DNA of 64,000 nucleotides from Acidobacteriaceae bacterium (GCA_003131585.1 PKVW01000023.1:150123-214122), one strand, 5' to 3'. Numbered from the stretch's first letter, positions 25,462 to 34,847 are shown. Notes: generated by a model not told the origin, from the sequence alone. A program made the numbers and translations.

Positions 25462-26508
25462 TTATTCCAGTGGCCCCGAAAAATCCGCCGGCACATAATG
25501 GAAAAAAATGGACGTCGACGTATGGCCCTCCGCCAAAACATTGCGGTAGTGAGGCACCTTCGTTCCCCGGTAGACCAAGCCGTCACCCAGCGCCTGATAA
25601 ATCGTGATCGTGCCTTCGGAAGTATCGAGGCGGAGCGGCCAGGGAGTTGCCAGCTTCGGTTCGGGAGAAAAATCCAGACATAAGGTAACGCTGAACTCGC
25701 ACTGCTGCCGGTCCGTGTGCTTCTTCAGTTCGGCGCCGCTCAGGTAAGACGCGAGATAAACATAAGAGGGCTTGATCGCTTCCCCGACGATGGCACTGAG
25801 CGCGTTCGCGATCTGGTGATGGAAGAATCGTGCAACACTCTCATTGTGGGCCACGTAGCGCCGCGGGCTCTGCTCGTCGCCGAGTCGAATGGCTCCCCGC
25901 CGGATGGCGTGCCGGTAGTAGCGGCGCAAAGCCGCAAGATTGAAGGGGTGAATCAAGTTGCCGAGAGATACATATCCTTTTTCTCGAAACTGGTGGGCGC
26001 CTTTACTGAGGACTTCAGCCCACTCCGCAAGACGGCGCTCGGCGTGATCCGGAGGCGTCAGAATGCCGGCGTCTGCCAACAAAAAGCGCACGTCTCGGGG
26101 AAGGGAGTCGGGCACGGGATCTCCCGCGCGAAGACGCGAAACTACCGCTTCCAGCCGGGGACCCAGCCAAAACGGATGCAGAGCGCGCGTGGCCGGGTCA
26201 CGCACCCAGGCTACCGTTTCCTCCAAGTGGAAATTCTCCAGCAAATGGCGATGCGCTTCCAGTTCTGCCGGCACCTGTCCCGGGGGCAGCACCGAACAGT
26301 GCGGATTGAGGAACAGATGCTGAGAGAGGTTCTGCCACAACCCTTGTGAATCGAGCTGGCGCTGCGGAATCAAGTGCAGCGGCAACTCGTCGAGCAGGCA
26401 ATGGAATTGGCCTGGGGGCAGCGTCGCGGTAAGCGTTTGCCGCGACCCTACCCCCATCAGGCCTGCCATCCATGCAAGCCATGCCGTGTCTTTTACTTGT
26501 GAAGCCAT
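25462..26508 (-). CDS. 2OG-Fe(II) oxygenase-like protein, partner of the Pro-repeat oxygenase
   Basis: 348 residues. The C-terminal third looks like a 2-oxoglutarate/iron oxygenase fold: HTD (His264, Asp266) in YLSGAELKKHTDRQQCEFSVTLCLDFS and a distal His320 in YRGTKVPHYRNVLAEGHTSTSIFFHYV. The Arg that normally binds 2-oxoglutarate is not obvious after His320. The N-terminal 200 residues (starting DTAWLAWMAGLMGVGSR, with LPRDVRFLLADAGIL) match nothing I know and may recognise a substrate or peptide. The start overlaps the stop region of the upstream oxygenase by 16 bases, so the two are translated together and probably act together. Confidence 0.65.
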   Translation of the reverse strand: MASQVKDTAWLAWMAGLMGVGSRQTLTATLPPGQFHCLLDELPLHLIPQRQLDSQGLWQNLSQHLFLNPHCSVLPPGQVPAELEAHRHLLENFHLEETVAWVRDPATRALHPFWLGPRLEAVVSRLRAGDPVPDSLPRDVRFLLADAGILTPPDHAERRLAEWAEVLSKGAHQFREKGYVSLGNLIHPFNLAALRRYYRHAIRRGAIRLGDEQSPRRYVAHNESVARFFHHQIANALSAIVGEAIKPSYVYLASYLSGAELKKHTDRQQCEFSVTLCLDFSPEPKLATPWPLRLDTSEGTITIYQALGDGLVYRGTKVPHYRNVLAEGHTSTSIFFHYVPADFSGPLE

Positions 26509-27656
26509 CCGTTCAGGGTGAAGCGGCTGTCAGCGAAAGCCCTTGAGGGGCACTCCACCGGGGTAATCTCGTGCACCAGTGAGCACGGGAAAAACACAAT
26601 TTGGTTCTGCCTCGGCACGACAGACTGATAGCTGCCGGTGCCGACGTTCTGCCCGTCTTTCCCCCGCGAATCATGGAGGCGCAACTCCCCGCCTTCAAAC
26701 TGGCGTGGCTCGCGATGGAAAAAGTAGACGAACGTAATACGGCGGGACGCGATTATTTCCTGCGCGTCATCGCTGTGCGCGCCAAAAAAATCTCCGTCAT
26801 TACTGGCGGTGATTTGAGCCTCCACGTGCGTGACCGGAAACTCTTCGACCCCGAGCTGATCCAGCACTCTTGGCAGCACGCACCGGATTCGCTCCAGGAT
26901 GACTTCATGATGTTTTCCCAACTCCATGAGGACCTGCGAGCGACGATGGTTGTAATCGATCAGTCCGGGGTCTCCGCTGGGCGAAATCACCTCGCTGCGC
27001 TGGAACTCTGCCTCGTGCTGCACAGCATAGCGGACAAGTTCGTCGAGCTCCAGAGGAGCCAGGAACTCGTCCAGGACGACGCATTGGGCCCGAATGATCG
27101 CAGGCGCGTCCAAAACCGCGACGCCGCTGCCCGAGTCGGGGTGGCTTTGTTGTGTCCCCTGCTGCACGGGTACGCGTAATGGCCGGAGGCCGCTGGGGGG
27201 TTGGGGCGCGCTCGGGGGTTGCGGCGCGCGACTGGGCGGTTGAGGCGCACTCGGGGGCTGGGGCGCATTGCTGGGCGGTTGAGGTGCGCTCGGCGGCTGG
27301 GGAGCCAGGGGCGTGCGGCTTGGTGGCTGCGGCGCGCTTGGGGGCTGGGGAGCGTGTAACTGAGGCATAGGGACGGACATGCTCTCTTCCGTCCCGGCGG
27401 GGATTCCCGAGTGAGCCAGTATCTGCTCCACAATGCTGCCACCTAACACCGCAAAAGCGCGTTGCGCTACGGTTTCACCCACCGAGCGCGCGATGGCTGC
27501 AGTTACAGCGGATTGAATCTCTGAACTGCTGCCGCTGGACACGATCTTGGCATTTTGCAGGAGACTCATCACCAGTTCCCGCTCTCGCGGGATCAGAATG
27601 CGTTCATCCTGCATTAACGTTTCAGAAAAGGCATCAAGAATCTGCTTCGCCGTCAT
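26493..27656 (-). CDS. Prolyl-hydroxylase-like 2OG-Fe(II) oxygenase with eight APQPPS repeats
   Basis: 387 residues from the ATG at 27656, chosen because GGGAGGAG lies eight bases upstream (a GTG at 27665 overlaps that site). Three parts: a helical N-terminal domain (residues 1-95, TAKQILDAFSETLMQDERILI and following), a Pro-rich linker with eight APQPPS copies in four pairs (102-155), and a C-terminal SM-20/prolyl-4-hydroxylase-like domain with FGAHSDDAQ (metal His and Asp), SLVHEITPV (distal His) and FADSRFTLNGWLHK (2OG-binding Arg). The linker resembles a hydroxylase substrate, so self-modification is possible but unproven. The downstream oxygenase gene overlaps it. Confidence 0.75.
   Translation of the reverse strand: MTAKQILDAFSETLMQDERILIPRERELVMSLLQNAKIVSSGSSSEIQSAVTAAIARSVGETVAQRAFAVLGGSIVEQILAHSGIPAGTEESMSVPMPQLHAPQPPSAPQPPSRTPLAPQPPSAPQPPSNAPQPPSAPQPPSRAPQPPSAPQPPSGLRPLRVPVQQGTQQSHPDSGSGVAVLDAPAIIRAQCVVLDEFLAPLELDELVRYAVQHEAEFQRSEVISPSGDPGLIDYNHRRSQVLMELGKHHEVILERIRCVLPRVLDQLGVEEFPVTHVEAQITASNDGDFFGAHSDDAQEIIASRRITFVYFFHREPRQFEGGELRLHDSRGKDGQNVGTGSYQSVVPRQNQIVFFPCSLVHEITPVECPSRAFADSRFTLNGWLHK
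27192..27353 (-). repeat. Coding repeat: eight copies of APQPPS
   Basis: An 18-base unit encoding APQPPS occurs eight times as four adjacent pairs, separated by RTPL, N and R. Codons differ between copies, so selection may act on the peptide rather than only on recent slippage. Confidence 0.85.
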
Positions 27657-27811
27657 TGGGTACACTCCTCCCTGTATTTGCTTGAACGTTTAAGTTCCAG
27701 TGGGGCGAATGGGGAAGCAGCTTTCGCCCAGACAGTACCACCAAGCGGGCAGATTATCAAACAGAAATTTTATTGGCTGCAAAGGCAAGCCCGGCGCGAA
27801 GGAGGAAGGCC

Positions 27812-28507
27812 TTACCGGCTGGCCATGGCTCCGGCCATCGAGTGGAAAATCTTCATCCCGTCGGTGCAGCCCAATTCGGGTTCGGAAGACCGTTCGGGAT
27901 GAGGCATCATGCCAAGCACATTGCCGCCCGCGCTGCAGATGCCGGCGATATTGTCCAGAGAACCGTTCGGATTGGCCGACGGCGAAATCTCACCGGCCGG
28001 GGTAGCATAGCGAAACACGACGCGGTCGTCTCGCTGCAACTCATCCAAGGTTGCCTGTTCGCAGAAATAGTTCCCGTCCATGTGGCCGATCGGGATGGTC
28101 AACACTTCTCCTTGCGAACAGGCGTTGGTGAAAGGAGTAGCGGCATTCTCCACCCGCACCCGCACTGGCTTGCAGACGTATTTCAGGCCCGTGTTACGCA
28201 TGAGAGCTCCCGGCAAAAGCCCCGACTCGCACAGGATCTGAAAACCGTTGCAGATTCCCAGCACCAGACCGCCGCCGTTGGCAAATCGGCGTACCGATTC
28301 CATCACCGGAGAGAACTTCGCAATCGCCCCGGTCCGAAGATAGTCCCCAAACGCAAACCCTCCTGGGACAATGATGGCATCGCAGTTCTCCAGATCGTGC
28401 GATTCATGCCACAGAAAAGTTACCGGCTGCCGGGCAACCTGTTGAACGGTCCAGAAGGCATCGTGGTCACAGTTCGAGCCGGGGAAGATGATGACTCCAA
28501 ATTTCAT
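27812..28507 (-). CDS. purQ: Phosphoribosylformylglycinamidine synthase, glutaminase subunit
   Basis: 231 residues. The nucleophile is Cys86 in [13 protein letters not shown], the oxyanion strand [17 protein letters not shown] precedes it, and the His-Glu pair lies in [10 protein letters not shown] near the C-terminus. It supplies ammonia from glutamine to PurL in the fourth step of purine synthesis. It starts [16 protein letters not shown] as usual. purL and purS are not in the window. Confidence 0.95.
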   Translation of the reverse strand: MKFGVIIFPGSNCDHDAFWTVQQVARQPVTFLWHESHDLENCDAIIVPGGFAFGDYLRTGAIAKFSPVMESVRRFANGGGLVLGICNGFQILCESGLLPGALMRNTGLKYVCKPVRVRVENAATPFTNACSQGEVLTIPIGHMDGNYFCEQATLDELQRDDRVVFRYATPAGEISPSANPNGSLDNIAGICSAGGNVLGMMPHPERSSEPELGCTDGMKIFHSMAGAMASR

Positions 28508-28572
28508 CGCCTGTCGCCTGTCCTTGGTGTGGAATTTGAGGTCAGTTTAGCACGGCAGGGTTTGCGGATCTC

Positions 28573-29433
28573 TTAGTGTCTCGTCGCATCCGAATTCGAT
28601 GGAGACGGAATCGATGGCGAACTCCGCGTCCCGGTCTCGCGCGAACCCGGAAGCTGGCCAGCGCCTCGCATGGGTTGCGTCATCGCCGCCTCAGGCGAGG
28701 TCTGAGGCGGAATCCCCTTGGCCTTCACGATCGCCCAGTGCCAGTCCTGGTCGGGAAAGAGAGCAAAATTCAAAAGCGTCCGAAAGATCACGGTGGCGGA
28801 CGGAGCAGCCGACCCCTTCGCGAGCAAAAGCAGGGTCACGTCAGGCTGCTTCTGTGCCGAGTCTTGCGCTTGCTGGCGAGAGCCGCCCGCCACGGCGGGA
28901 ATGATCCGCGCCCGGCCATAGTAGGAAGCCGCATCTCCCGCCTCTGGGCGTTTGACGATAGTCAGGCCGATGACCACCTCGCGCAGTTCCCATGACGTCC
29001 CGTTATGCATCGAAACCTGCAAGGAATCTCCGTCGATCGTCGCCGGTCCGTCCAGTTTGGCCAGTTCGCTGCGCGGCAACTCGTCCAGTAGAAATGGATC
29101 GGAGAGCAGCGAACTGGTCTTCGCACTGAACGAGAGGCTGCAGGAAACGTCGGGCGAGGAGACGTGAAAGCTCTTCCCTCCGGGATCGAGCGAGAATACC
29201 GGAGAAGACCCCGCCGCGCGCCGGCTTTCGGCGTCGTTCATTGCTTTCGACAAATTGTCGTTATCGATGACCGTCTCGGACGAAGCGGTTTTCTTCCGGA
29301 AGCTGCGCGCCACATCCCCCAGCGGAGTGGCGCCGGTGTCCTCCTGTGCGCGAACGCATGGGGACAAGGCCAGCAGGAGCATTCCCGCGACCAGCAGGGC
29401 TAACTTCGGGCGTCTTGGCGTAAGTGCTCGCAC
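28573..29433 (-). CDS. Hypothetical secreted protein
   Basis: About 286 residues from a GTG at 29433, placed because RALTPRRPKLALLVAGMLLLALSPCVRAQ then forms a normal signal peptide; the frame is open to 29655 and a TTG a few codons upstream is possible. The mature part has a predicted beta region (SFHVSSPDVSCSLSFSAKTSSLL, VSMHNGTSWELREVVIGLTIVKRP) and an unstructured C-terminal tail rich in Ser and Pro. I do not recognise a family. It lies 65 bases upstream of purQ on the same strand. Confidence 0.5.
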   Translation of the reverse strand: MRALTPRRPKLALLVAGMLLLALSPCVRAQEDTGATPLGDVARSFRKKTASSETVIDNDNLSKAMNDAESRRAAGSSPVFSLDPGGKSFHVSSPDVSCSLSFSAKTSSLLSDPFLLDELPRSELAKLDGPATIDGDSLQVSMHNGTSWELREVVIGLTIVKRPEAGDAASYYGRARIIPAVAGGSRQQAQDSAQKQPDVTLLLLAKGSAAPSATVIFRTLLNFALFPDQDWHWAIVKAKGIPPQTSPEAAMTQPMRGAGQLPGSRETGTRSSPSIPSPSNSDATRH

Positions 29434-30063
29434 AAGGAATTCAGGAACTCGCAACCGTTCTGCCGCTAAACAAAACCGTGCGGGAATGGCATCGCGACCG
29501 CGGGACGTGGTTGGTCGCCAGAAACCCGCGGTCGTCCTTACGGAGATTGTAGTGAGAGCGAGCGAGGAAGCGGAGATAACTCTGGCGAACCTTAGGGCTA
29601 GAACTTCCGTGCGGAAGAGAAAGAGCGGGCGCGCGCTGACGAAATGGAGGCGCAACGGGGCGCGCGCCCAAACCTTAGCCTGAAGCTTTCTAAAGAAGAC
29701 CCGAAGACCGCAACCGCGAAACTGGATCAGCTACCGGCTGCCTTTTGAATACCCAACGGGCTACCGCAAAGCCCAGAGCTGCGTAACACAGATGCATGAA
29801 CCTCATACATACCCCCAAACAATCCGAATCGGCCATCACCTCAGGGGAGGATCAGCATCACTATCGGCAAAATAGCAGTGGAATAGAGCCGGGGCAAGGC
29901 CCAACAGTGCCATCGTGGTGGCACGGAAGTAATACGGCATGGCCCACGAGTGCTCACACTAGAGCGACGGCCCAATGCCACCTTCAGTAGTCATCTTTAC
30001 CGGTCACTGCGCATCTTTATCGCGATCAGTACGCATCTTTATCGCGATCCGTGCGCATTCTGA
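29434..30063. other. Gene-poor region with an IS end remnant
   Basis: I see no convincing gene in these 630 bases. The right end holds an array of 22-base repeats (29989-30074) like the ends of IS21-family elements; no transposase remains. Confidence 0.55.
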
Positions 30064-30074
30064 TCAGTGAGCAT
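29989..30074. repeat. 22-base repeat array, IS21-like end remnant
   Basis: Two near-identical 22-base units (30009-30030 and 30031-30052, both with CGCATCTTTATCGCGATC) are flanked by degenerate copies on each side. Multiple terminal repeats of about 20 bases with GATCGCGATAAAGATGCG are, from memory, typical of IS21-family ends. The stop codon of the VPS10-like gene lies inside the last unit. Confidence 0.5.
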
Positions 30075-33000
30075 CGGTATTTTCCGCTTCTCCCGTTCGA
30101 CCGGCGGGTGGAACCACGACTGTGGAAAGACTGCTTTCTGACGTGAGCTTCCGGAAGGCCGCCAGATCGCGGCGCTGTAAGTCCTCCCAGCGGCTGAGCA
30201 ACTCCCCGCTTTGCCGCCTTAGCTTCTCGAACTCAAGCTGCTCCGCTTCCGTTGGAGCTGAATCGGCGCTGCCAACGTCCATCGCAAGATATGCCAGCTT
30301 GGCATCGATCTGCGGCGGGTAGGCCAGGGAATCTTCGTTCGCGCTGATGGTCAGGTTGACGAGTTGATCGCGCACATCCATCAGTTTCTTCTCGAGATCA
30401 TCCGCGGAGCCTGCAATTGTTTTTGCGCTGGCGTTCTCCGGCAACCGCCGCTTGAGTCCGGCCACTTGCGAGCGCACATCCTGGATCTGGTTCACCGCGT
30501 CGTAAACGCGGTTCAGTTCGTCGTGAATCTGCGCCAGCAGGCCGAATTGTTGCGCCAGATCTGCCGGACTGACGCTCACCCGCGGATCCAATTTTACGTC
30601 CAATGGGACAACCTGGCTTTCGCCGCCAACCGTCAGCCGTACCTGATACTGGCCTGGCACAACCACGGGCCCGTGTTCCCCGCCGTTGTACTCCCAGAGG
30701 TAGTAACCGGGAACGCGATGCGCTTCCTCATAGCGTAAATCCCACACGAGGCGATTCAAGCCGGCTTCCGGCTTGACCTCTTTTTCCGGCTTCTTGTCGT
30801 CAGGATCGAGGGGTTCGTCCAGAGGCTGGGTTTCGGCGCTCGAATATTTGCGGATCGACTTTCCGGAGGCGTCCAGGATCTCCACCTTCGTTTCTGTCCC
30901 CGCTTTCGGCGCATCCTTCAAGTAAAAATAAATCATCGCGCCCGCAGGCGGATTCTGTCCGGTCCTCTTGGATGGGTGGTGTTCCCCGCCCGCGCCCGCC
31001 TGAATGCGGTAAGCCGGCCCCGGAGTGTAGAGATGCACATCCTTCGCCGCCACATCGTCATTGAACTGGCGCAAGGGAGTGATGTCATCCAGAATCCAGA
31101 ACGCTCGCCCATGCGTGGCAACCACGAGATCGTTGTCTTTGATCACCAGGTCGTGTACCGGAGTGGTCGGGAGATTCAGTTTGAGCGATCGCCATTCCGC
31201 GCCGTCGTTGAAGGAAACGTAGATGCCGTTCTCCGTTCCCGCATAGAGCAGCCCGCCCTTCTTCGGGTCTTCGCGGACGGCCCGGACGAACGAGCCATCG
31301 GGAATTCCATTGGTCAGCTTCGTCCAGGTCTGGCCGTAATCGCTGGTCTTGTAGATGTAGGGCCGAAGGTCGTCGCTCTGATGGCGGTCCACTGCCACGT
31401 ACGCCGTGGCAGCATCGTGGGGCGAAGCCTCGATTTGACTGATGCGGCTCCACTCCGGCAGATCCTTAGGCGTGACGTTAGTCCACGTCTTTCCTTCGTC
31501 GCGTGTAACTTGGATCAGGCCGTCATCGGTACCAACCCAGAGCAAGCCCTTCGTGATGGGAGACTCAGCCAAGGCAAAGATCGTGTCGTAGTATTCCGTG
31601 CCCGAATCGTCGAGAGTGATTTCGCCGCCGGAAACGTGCTGCTTGCTCTTGTCGTTGCGCGTAAGGTCCGGGCTAATGGCCTGCCAATGCGCTCCACCGT
31701 CGGTGGTCTTGAACAGGCGCTCGCCCGCGTGGTAGAGCGTGTTGGGATCGTGCCGGGAAATCAGCACGGGCGCGGTCCACTGGAAACGATGCTCCAGGTT
31801 GGCGGCCCCGTAGGCATCGGAAAGCTCAGGCTGCTCGGTGATGGATTTTACCTGCCCGATATGCTTGTCGAAGCGCGTGATGTTTCCCTGGTAGTCGGCG
31901 GCATAGACGATATTCGGGTCGGGCGGATAAGGCGCAATGTATCCCGCCTCGCCGCCGCCCACGTCATACCAGTCCTGACGATCGATGGCGCCGTCATCGC
32001 TGCGGCTGGCGATGGCCACCGTGCCGCTGTCCTGCTGCGCGCCGTATACCCGGTAGGGTGCGGCGGTGTCGGTGATGACGTGGTAGAACTGCGCCGTGGG
32101 TTGATTATCTTCGCGCGTCCAGTTCTTGCCGCCGTCCAGGGTCACCGTAACTCCGCCGTCGTTGGCCGCGATCATGCGGCGAGTATCCCTGGGATCGATC
32201 CACAGCCCGTGGTTGTCGCCGTGCGGAACTTTGACTTTGTTGAACAGGTGCCCGCCATCCGTGGATTTGTAGGCTTCCACATCCATGATGTAGACGACGT
32301 TTTCATCTCTCGGGTCGGCGATGATGTGCATGTAATACCAGGGCCGCTGCCACAGGCTGTGACTCGGGTTGACGAAGTCCCAGGTCTCGCCGCCATCTTC
32401 GGAGCGGTACAGGCCACCATCGGGATTGCGCGCCTCAATGAGGGCGTAAACCCGATCGGAGTTGGCAGCGACGGCGATGCCGATACGTCCGTAAGGACCT
32501 TTGGGCAGGCCATGCTCTTCGAGTCGCTTCCAGGTTGTGCCCCCATCATTTGAGCGATAGAGTCCGCTTCCCGGACCGCCGCTGGCAAGACTCCACGAAG
32601 TGCGGCGCGCCTGCCAGAGCGCGGCAAACAGAATGTTGGGATTGCGAGGATCGAAGGCGACGTCGATCCCTCCGGTGTTCTCATCCTTGTAGAGAACTTT
32701 CCCCCAGCTCTTGCCACCGTCGAGCGTGCGGAAAATACCGCGCTCGGTGTTGGGACCATAGGGATGGCCGAGGGCAGCCACAAAAACGATGTCCGGATTG
32801 CTCGGATTGACGATGACTTTGCCGATGGCACGGCTGTCGCGCAGGCCAATGTTCTTCCAGGTCTTGCCACCGTCAAGAGACTTGTAGACTCCATCTCCGT
32901 GAGAAATGTTGCCGCGTATGCATGCTTCGCCCGTGCCCACGTAAATCGTGTTGTGATCGGAATTGGCCACGGCCAGACTCCCAATGGATCCGCTTCCCTC

Positions 33001-33405
33001 CTTATCGAAAACAGAAGACCAGGTCATGGCGCCGTCGGTGGACTTCCAGACACCGCCGCCAGTCGCGCCGAAATAATAGGTCGTGGGATCGCCTGGGATT
33101 CCGGCTGCGGTCAGCGAGCGTCCGCCACGGAAGGGTCCGATCAAACGATACTTCATGCCTTTGAAGAGTTTATCCTCCGGCTTGCCAGACTCGTTTTCCG
33201 CAGGGGTGTTCTGATCGGAGGCGGTCGTTGTCGGCGGCGGCGCGCTCTGGGTAGGCTTGGCGGCTTTCGATTGACGCTCCGGCTTGGTTTGGGCATGAGC
33301 TGCGCTCTGCGGCCAAAGCGCGAGTATGGCGAGAAAAAGTGCCAGCCACAAAGTCGTCGGAGTCTTTTCAGCTTTGTTCCTGCGAAACGTGTTTCGACCG
33401 GCCAT
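30064..33405 (-). CDS. Secreted VPS10/BNR-repeat propeller protein
   Basis: 1113 residues. A signal peptide (1-39, ending SAAHAQ) is followed by a Pro/Thr-rich linker and then repeated Asp-box blades (STDGAMTWSS, SLDGGKTWKN, TLDGGKSWGK, SNDGGTTWKR, SEDGGETWDF, TRDEGKTWTN), the signature of VPS10/sortilin-like and BNR glycosidase propellers. The region about 790-960 is beta-rich (EVKPEAGLNRLVWDLRYE, GQYQVRLTVGGESQVVPLDV) and the end is helical. Such proteins are abundant in Acidobacteriota, with unknown ligands. The last residues (ENTDAH) and the stop lie at the IS21-like end, so the natural C-terminus may have been trimmed. Confidence 0.85.
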   Translation of the reverse strand: MAGRNTFRRNKAEKTPTTLWLALFLAILALWPQSAAHAQTKPERQSKAAKPTQSAPPPTTTASDQNTPAENESGKPEDKLFKGMKYRLIGPFRGGRSLTAAGIPGDPTTYYFGATGGGVWKSTDGAMTWSSVFDKEGSGSIGSLAVANSDHNTIYVGTGEACIRGNISHGDGVYKSLDGGKTWKNIGLRDSRAIGKVIVNPSNPDIVFVAALGHPYGPNTERGIFRTLDGGKSWGKVLYKDENTGGIDVAFDPRNPNILFAALWQARRTSWSLASGGPGSGLYRSNDGGTTWKRLEEHGLPKGPYGRIGIAVAANSDRVYALIEARNPDGGLYRSEDGGETWDFVNPSHSLWQRPWYYMHIIADPRDENVVYIMDVEAYKSTDGGHLFNKVKVPHGDNHGLWIDPRDTRRMIAANDGGVTVTLDGGKNWTREDNQPTAQFYHVITDTAAPYRVYGAQQDSGTVAIASRSDDGAIDRQDWYDVGGGEAGYIAPYPPDPNIVYAADYQGNITRFDKHIGQVKSITEQPELSDAYGAANLEHRFQWTAPVLISRHDPNTLYHAGERLFKTTDGGAHWQAISPDLTRNDKSKQHVSGGEITLDDSGTEYYDTIFALAESPITKGLLWVGTDDGLIQVTRDEGKTWTNVTPKDLPEWSRISQIEASPHDAATAYVAVDRHQSDDLRPYIYKTSDYGQTWTKLTNGIPDGSFVRAVREDPKKGGLLYAGTENGIYVSFNDGAEWRSLKLNLPTTPVHDLVIKDNDLVVATHGRAFWILDDITPLRQFNDDVAAKDVHLYTPGPAYRIQAGAGGEHHPSKRTGQNPPAGAMIYFYLKDAPKAGTETKVEILDASGKSIRKYSSAETQPLDEPLDPDDKKPEKEVKPEAGLNRLVWDLRYEEAHRVPGYYLWEYNGGEHGPVVVPGQYQVRLTVGGESQVVPLDVKLDPRVSVSPADLAQQFGLLAQIHDELNRVYDAVNQIQDVRSQVAGLKRRLPENASAKTIAGSADDLEKKLMDVRDQLVNLTISANEDSLAYPPQIDAKLAYLAMDVGSADSAPTEAEQLEFEKLRRQSGELLSRWEDLQRRDLAAFRKLTSESSLSTVVVPPAGRTGEAENTDAH

Positions 33406-33515
33406 GTCCCGATGCCTCCCAGTGTAGAGAAGTGGAAAGTACAGAAGTGAATCGTTGCTATTTTAATGCCGCGCCAGCCTAATGCAAAGCGCCCGGCCGC
33501 GCCGCGCGTCAGGCT

Positions 33516-34391
33516 TCATTTCCTCATGAGCGCTTGGCGAGCCGCTTGGAGCTCTTTGCGTTTCGCGGCGTCAACCTTCGGGTAGGAAAGGCCAAGCTCG
33601 TCCAGCGTTTCCACGATTGCCGCCGAAACCACCAGATGTGTAAACCATTTGTTGTCCGCAGGAACCACATACCACGGAGCATGTTTCGCCGCAGTATGGC
33701 GGATCATCTCTTCGTAAGCTTTCTGATAGTCGTCCCAATATTCGCGTTCATGAATGTCCGCCGCGGAGAACTTCCAATTTTTCTCGGGTTCTTCCAGACG
33801 CGCCAGGAAGCGCCGCTTCTGCTCTTTTTTCGATAGGTGAAGGAAAAACTTGCGGATCACCGTGCCGTTACGCGCCATGTGCCGCTCAAAACTGCGAATG
33901 TCTTCGAAGCGTTCCGCCCAGATATTCTTCGTTATCAGGGAAGGTGGAAGCTTTTCGCCCGCAAGCACCTTGGGATGCACCCGCACCACCAGCGCCTCTT
34001 CGTAGTAAGAGCGGTTGAAAATCCCGATGTGCCCGCGCTCCGGCAGATGTTGCGTCGTACGCCACAAAAAGTCATGTTGCAGTTCGACATCCGACGGCGC
34101 CTTGAACGAGTACACCTGACAGCCCTCCGGGTTCACTCCAGACATGACGTGTTTGATGGTGCCGTCTTTGCCGCCCGCATCCAGGGCCTGAAAAATCAGC
34201 AGCACTGCCCAACTGTCCTGGGCGTAAAGTTTGGCCTGCAAATCGGCCATGCGCGAAATGTCCTTCTCCAAATCCTCCTGGGCATGCTCTACCGAATGCC
34301 AGTGCCCAGTGTCAGCGGGATCGAAATCTTTTATGCGGAAATGCTTGCCGTCATCAATGCGGTAGGACTTGGCCAGTTTGGCAGTTTTCAT
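33516..34391 (-). CDS. Polyphosphate kinase 2 family nucleotide phosphotransferase
   Basis: 291 residues, a single PPK2 domain. The Walker A is FQALDAGGKDGTIKHVMSG, the lid region contains FLWRTTQHLPERGHIGIFNRSYYEE, and the end has WYVVPADNKWFTHLVVS. PPK2 enzymes transfer phosphate between polyphosphate and nucleoside mono- or diphosphates; the length and GIFNRSYYEE segment suggest a class III-like enzyme, but this is an inference. No ppk1 or exopolyphosphatase is nearby. Confidence 0.9.
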   Translation of the reverse strand: MKTAKLAKSYRIDDGKHFRIKDFDPADTGHWHSVEHAQEDLEKDISRMADLQAKLYAQDSWAVLLIFQALDAGGKDGTIKHVMSGVNPEGCQVYSFKAPSDVELQHDFLWRTTQHLPERGHIGIFNRSYYEEALVVRVHPKVLAGEKLPPSLITKNIWAERFEDIRSFERHMARNGTVIRKFFLHLSKKEQKRRFLARLEEPEKNWKFSAADIHEREYWDDYQKAYEEMIRHTAAKHAPWYVVPADNKWFTHLVVSAAIVETLDELGLSYPKVDAAKRKELQAARQALMRK

Positions 34392-34514
34392 GGTCGGTCG
34401 ATTCCAAGGCTTCGCTCGTAAGTCTACCGCGTTCCAGGGGTCGATCTCTTCGGCAGGGTCGATTTCACTGACGAGGCGGTTAAATGAGCTTAATGGCGAT
34501 TTTGCAACAATTGA

Positions 34515-34847
34515 CTACTTCGTATGAGAGATGGACAGGATCTTGCCGTCGCTTTGACGCAGTTCGAGCGCGGCTACACCTCCGGCGCACTTGCCACTTT
34601 CACACGTGCGCCCTCCGTTGCGATTCGGACAACACAGAGTTCCATATACCTTCCAGACTCCGTTTTCCAGTCTCGCCGTCAGCGGTTCTTCGTGGTCGAT
34701 CTTATGCTTCCCGTAAACTTTGATCAGAGCGGGCTCAGCAATCCTCAGGGCTGTCGCGACATCGGAGACGCGCGCACCTGAAGGCTGCGACTCCTGAGCA
34801 GGCAGGCCGGATGCCATCAGTAGCAGCAACAGCAGAATAGCTCTCAT
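34515..34847 (-). CDS. NTF2-fold immunity-protein-like secreted protein
   Basis: 110 residues from the ATG at 34847, where a signal peptide begins (MRAILLLLLLMASGLPAQ). The mature part, ALRIAEPALIKVYGKHKIDHEEPLTARLENGVWKVYGTL followed by GGVAALELRQSDGKILSISH, matches the pattern of the NTF2-fold immunity domain linked to polymorphic toxins. Four Cys residues (CC, C, C) sit in the loop between the strands. No toxin gene is nearby, so it may be an orphan immunity protein or have a housekeeping role in the periplasm. Confidence 0.65.
   Translation of the reverse strand: MRAILLLLLLMASGLPAQESQPSGARVSDVATALRIAEPALIKVYGKHKIDHEEPLTARLENGVWKVYGTLCCPNRNGGRTCESGKCAGGVAALELRQSDGKILSISHTK

Noticed and set aside
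27666..27811. Possible precursor peptide gene next to the oxygenase pair
   Set aside because: No start codon with ribosome site and no leader-like sequence could be found in these 146 bases on either strand.
30009..30074. Possible CRISPR array
   Set aside because: Units are 22 bases, directly adjacent with no spacers, only two well-kept copies, and no cas genes are present.
30976..32553. 525-codon open frame antisense to the VPS10-like gene
   Set aside because: It mirrors the real gene in a GC-rich third-position frame, has no family motifs and no ribosome site; the minus-strand protein has clear Asp-box repeats.
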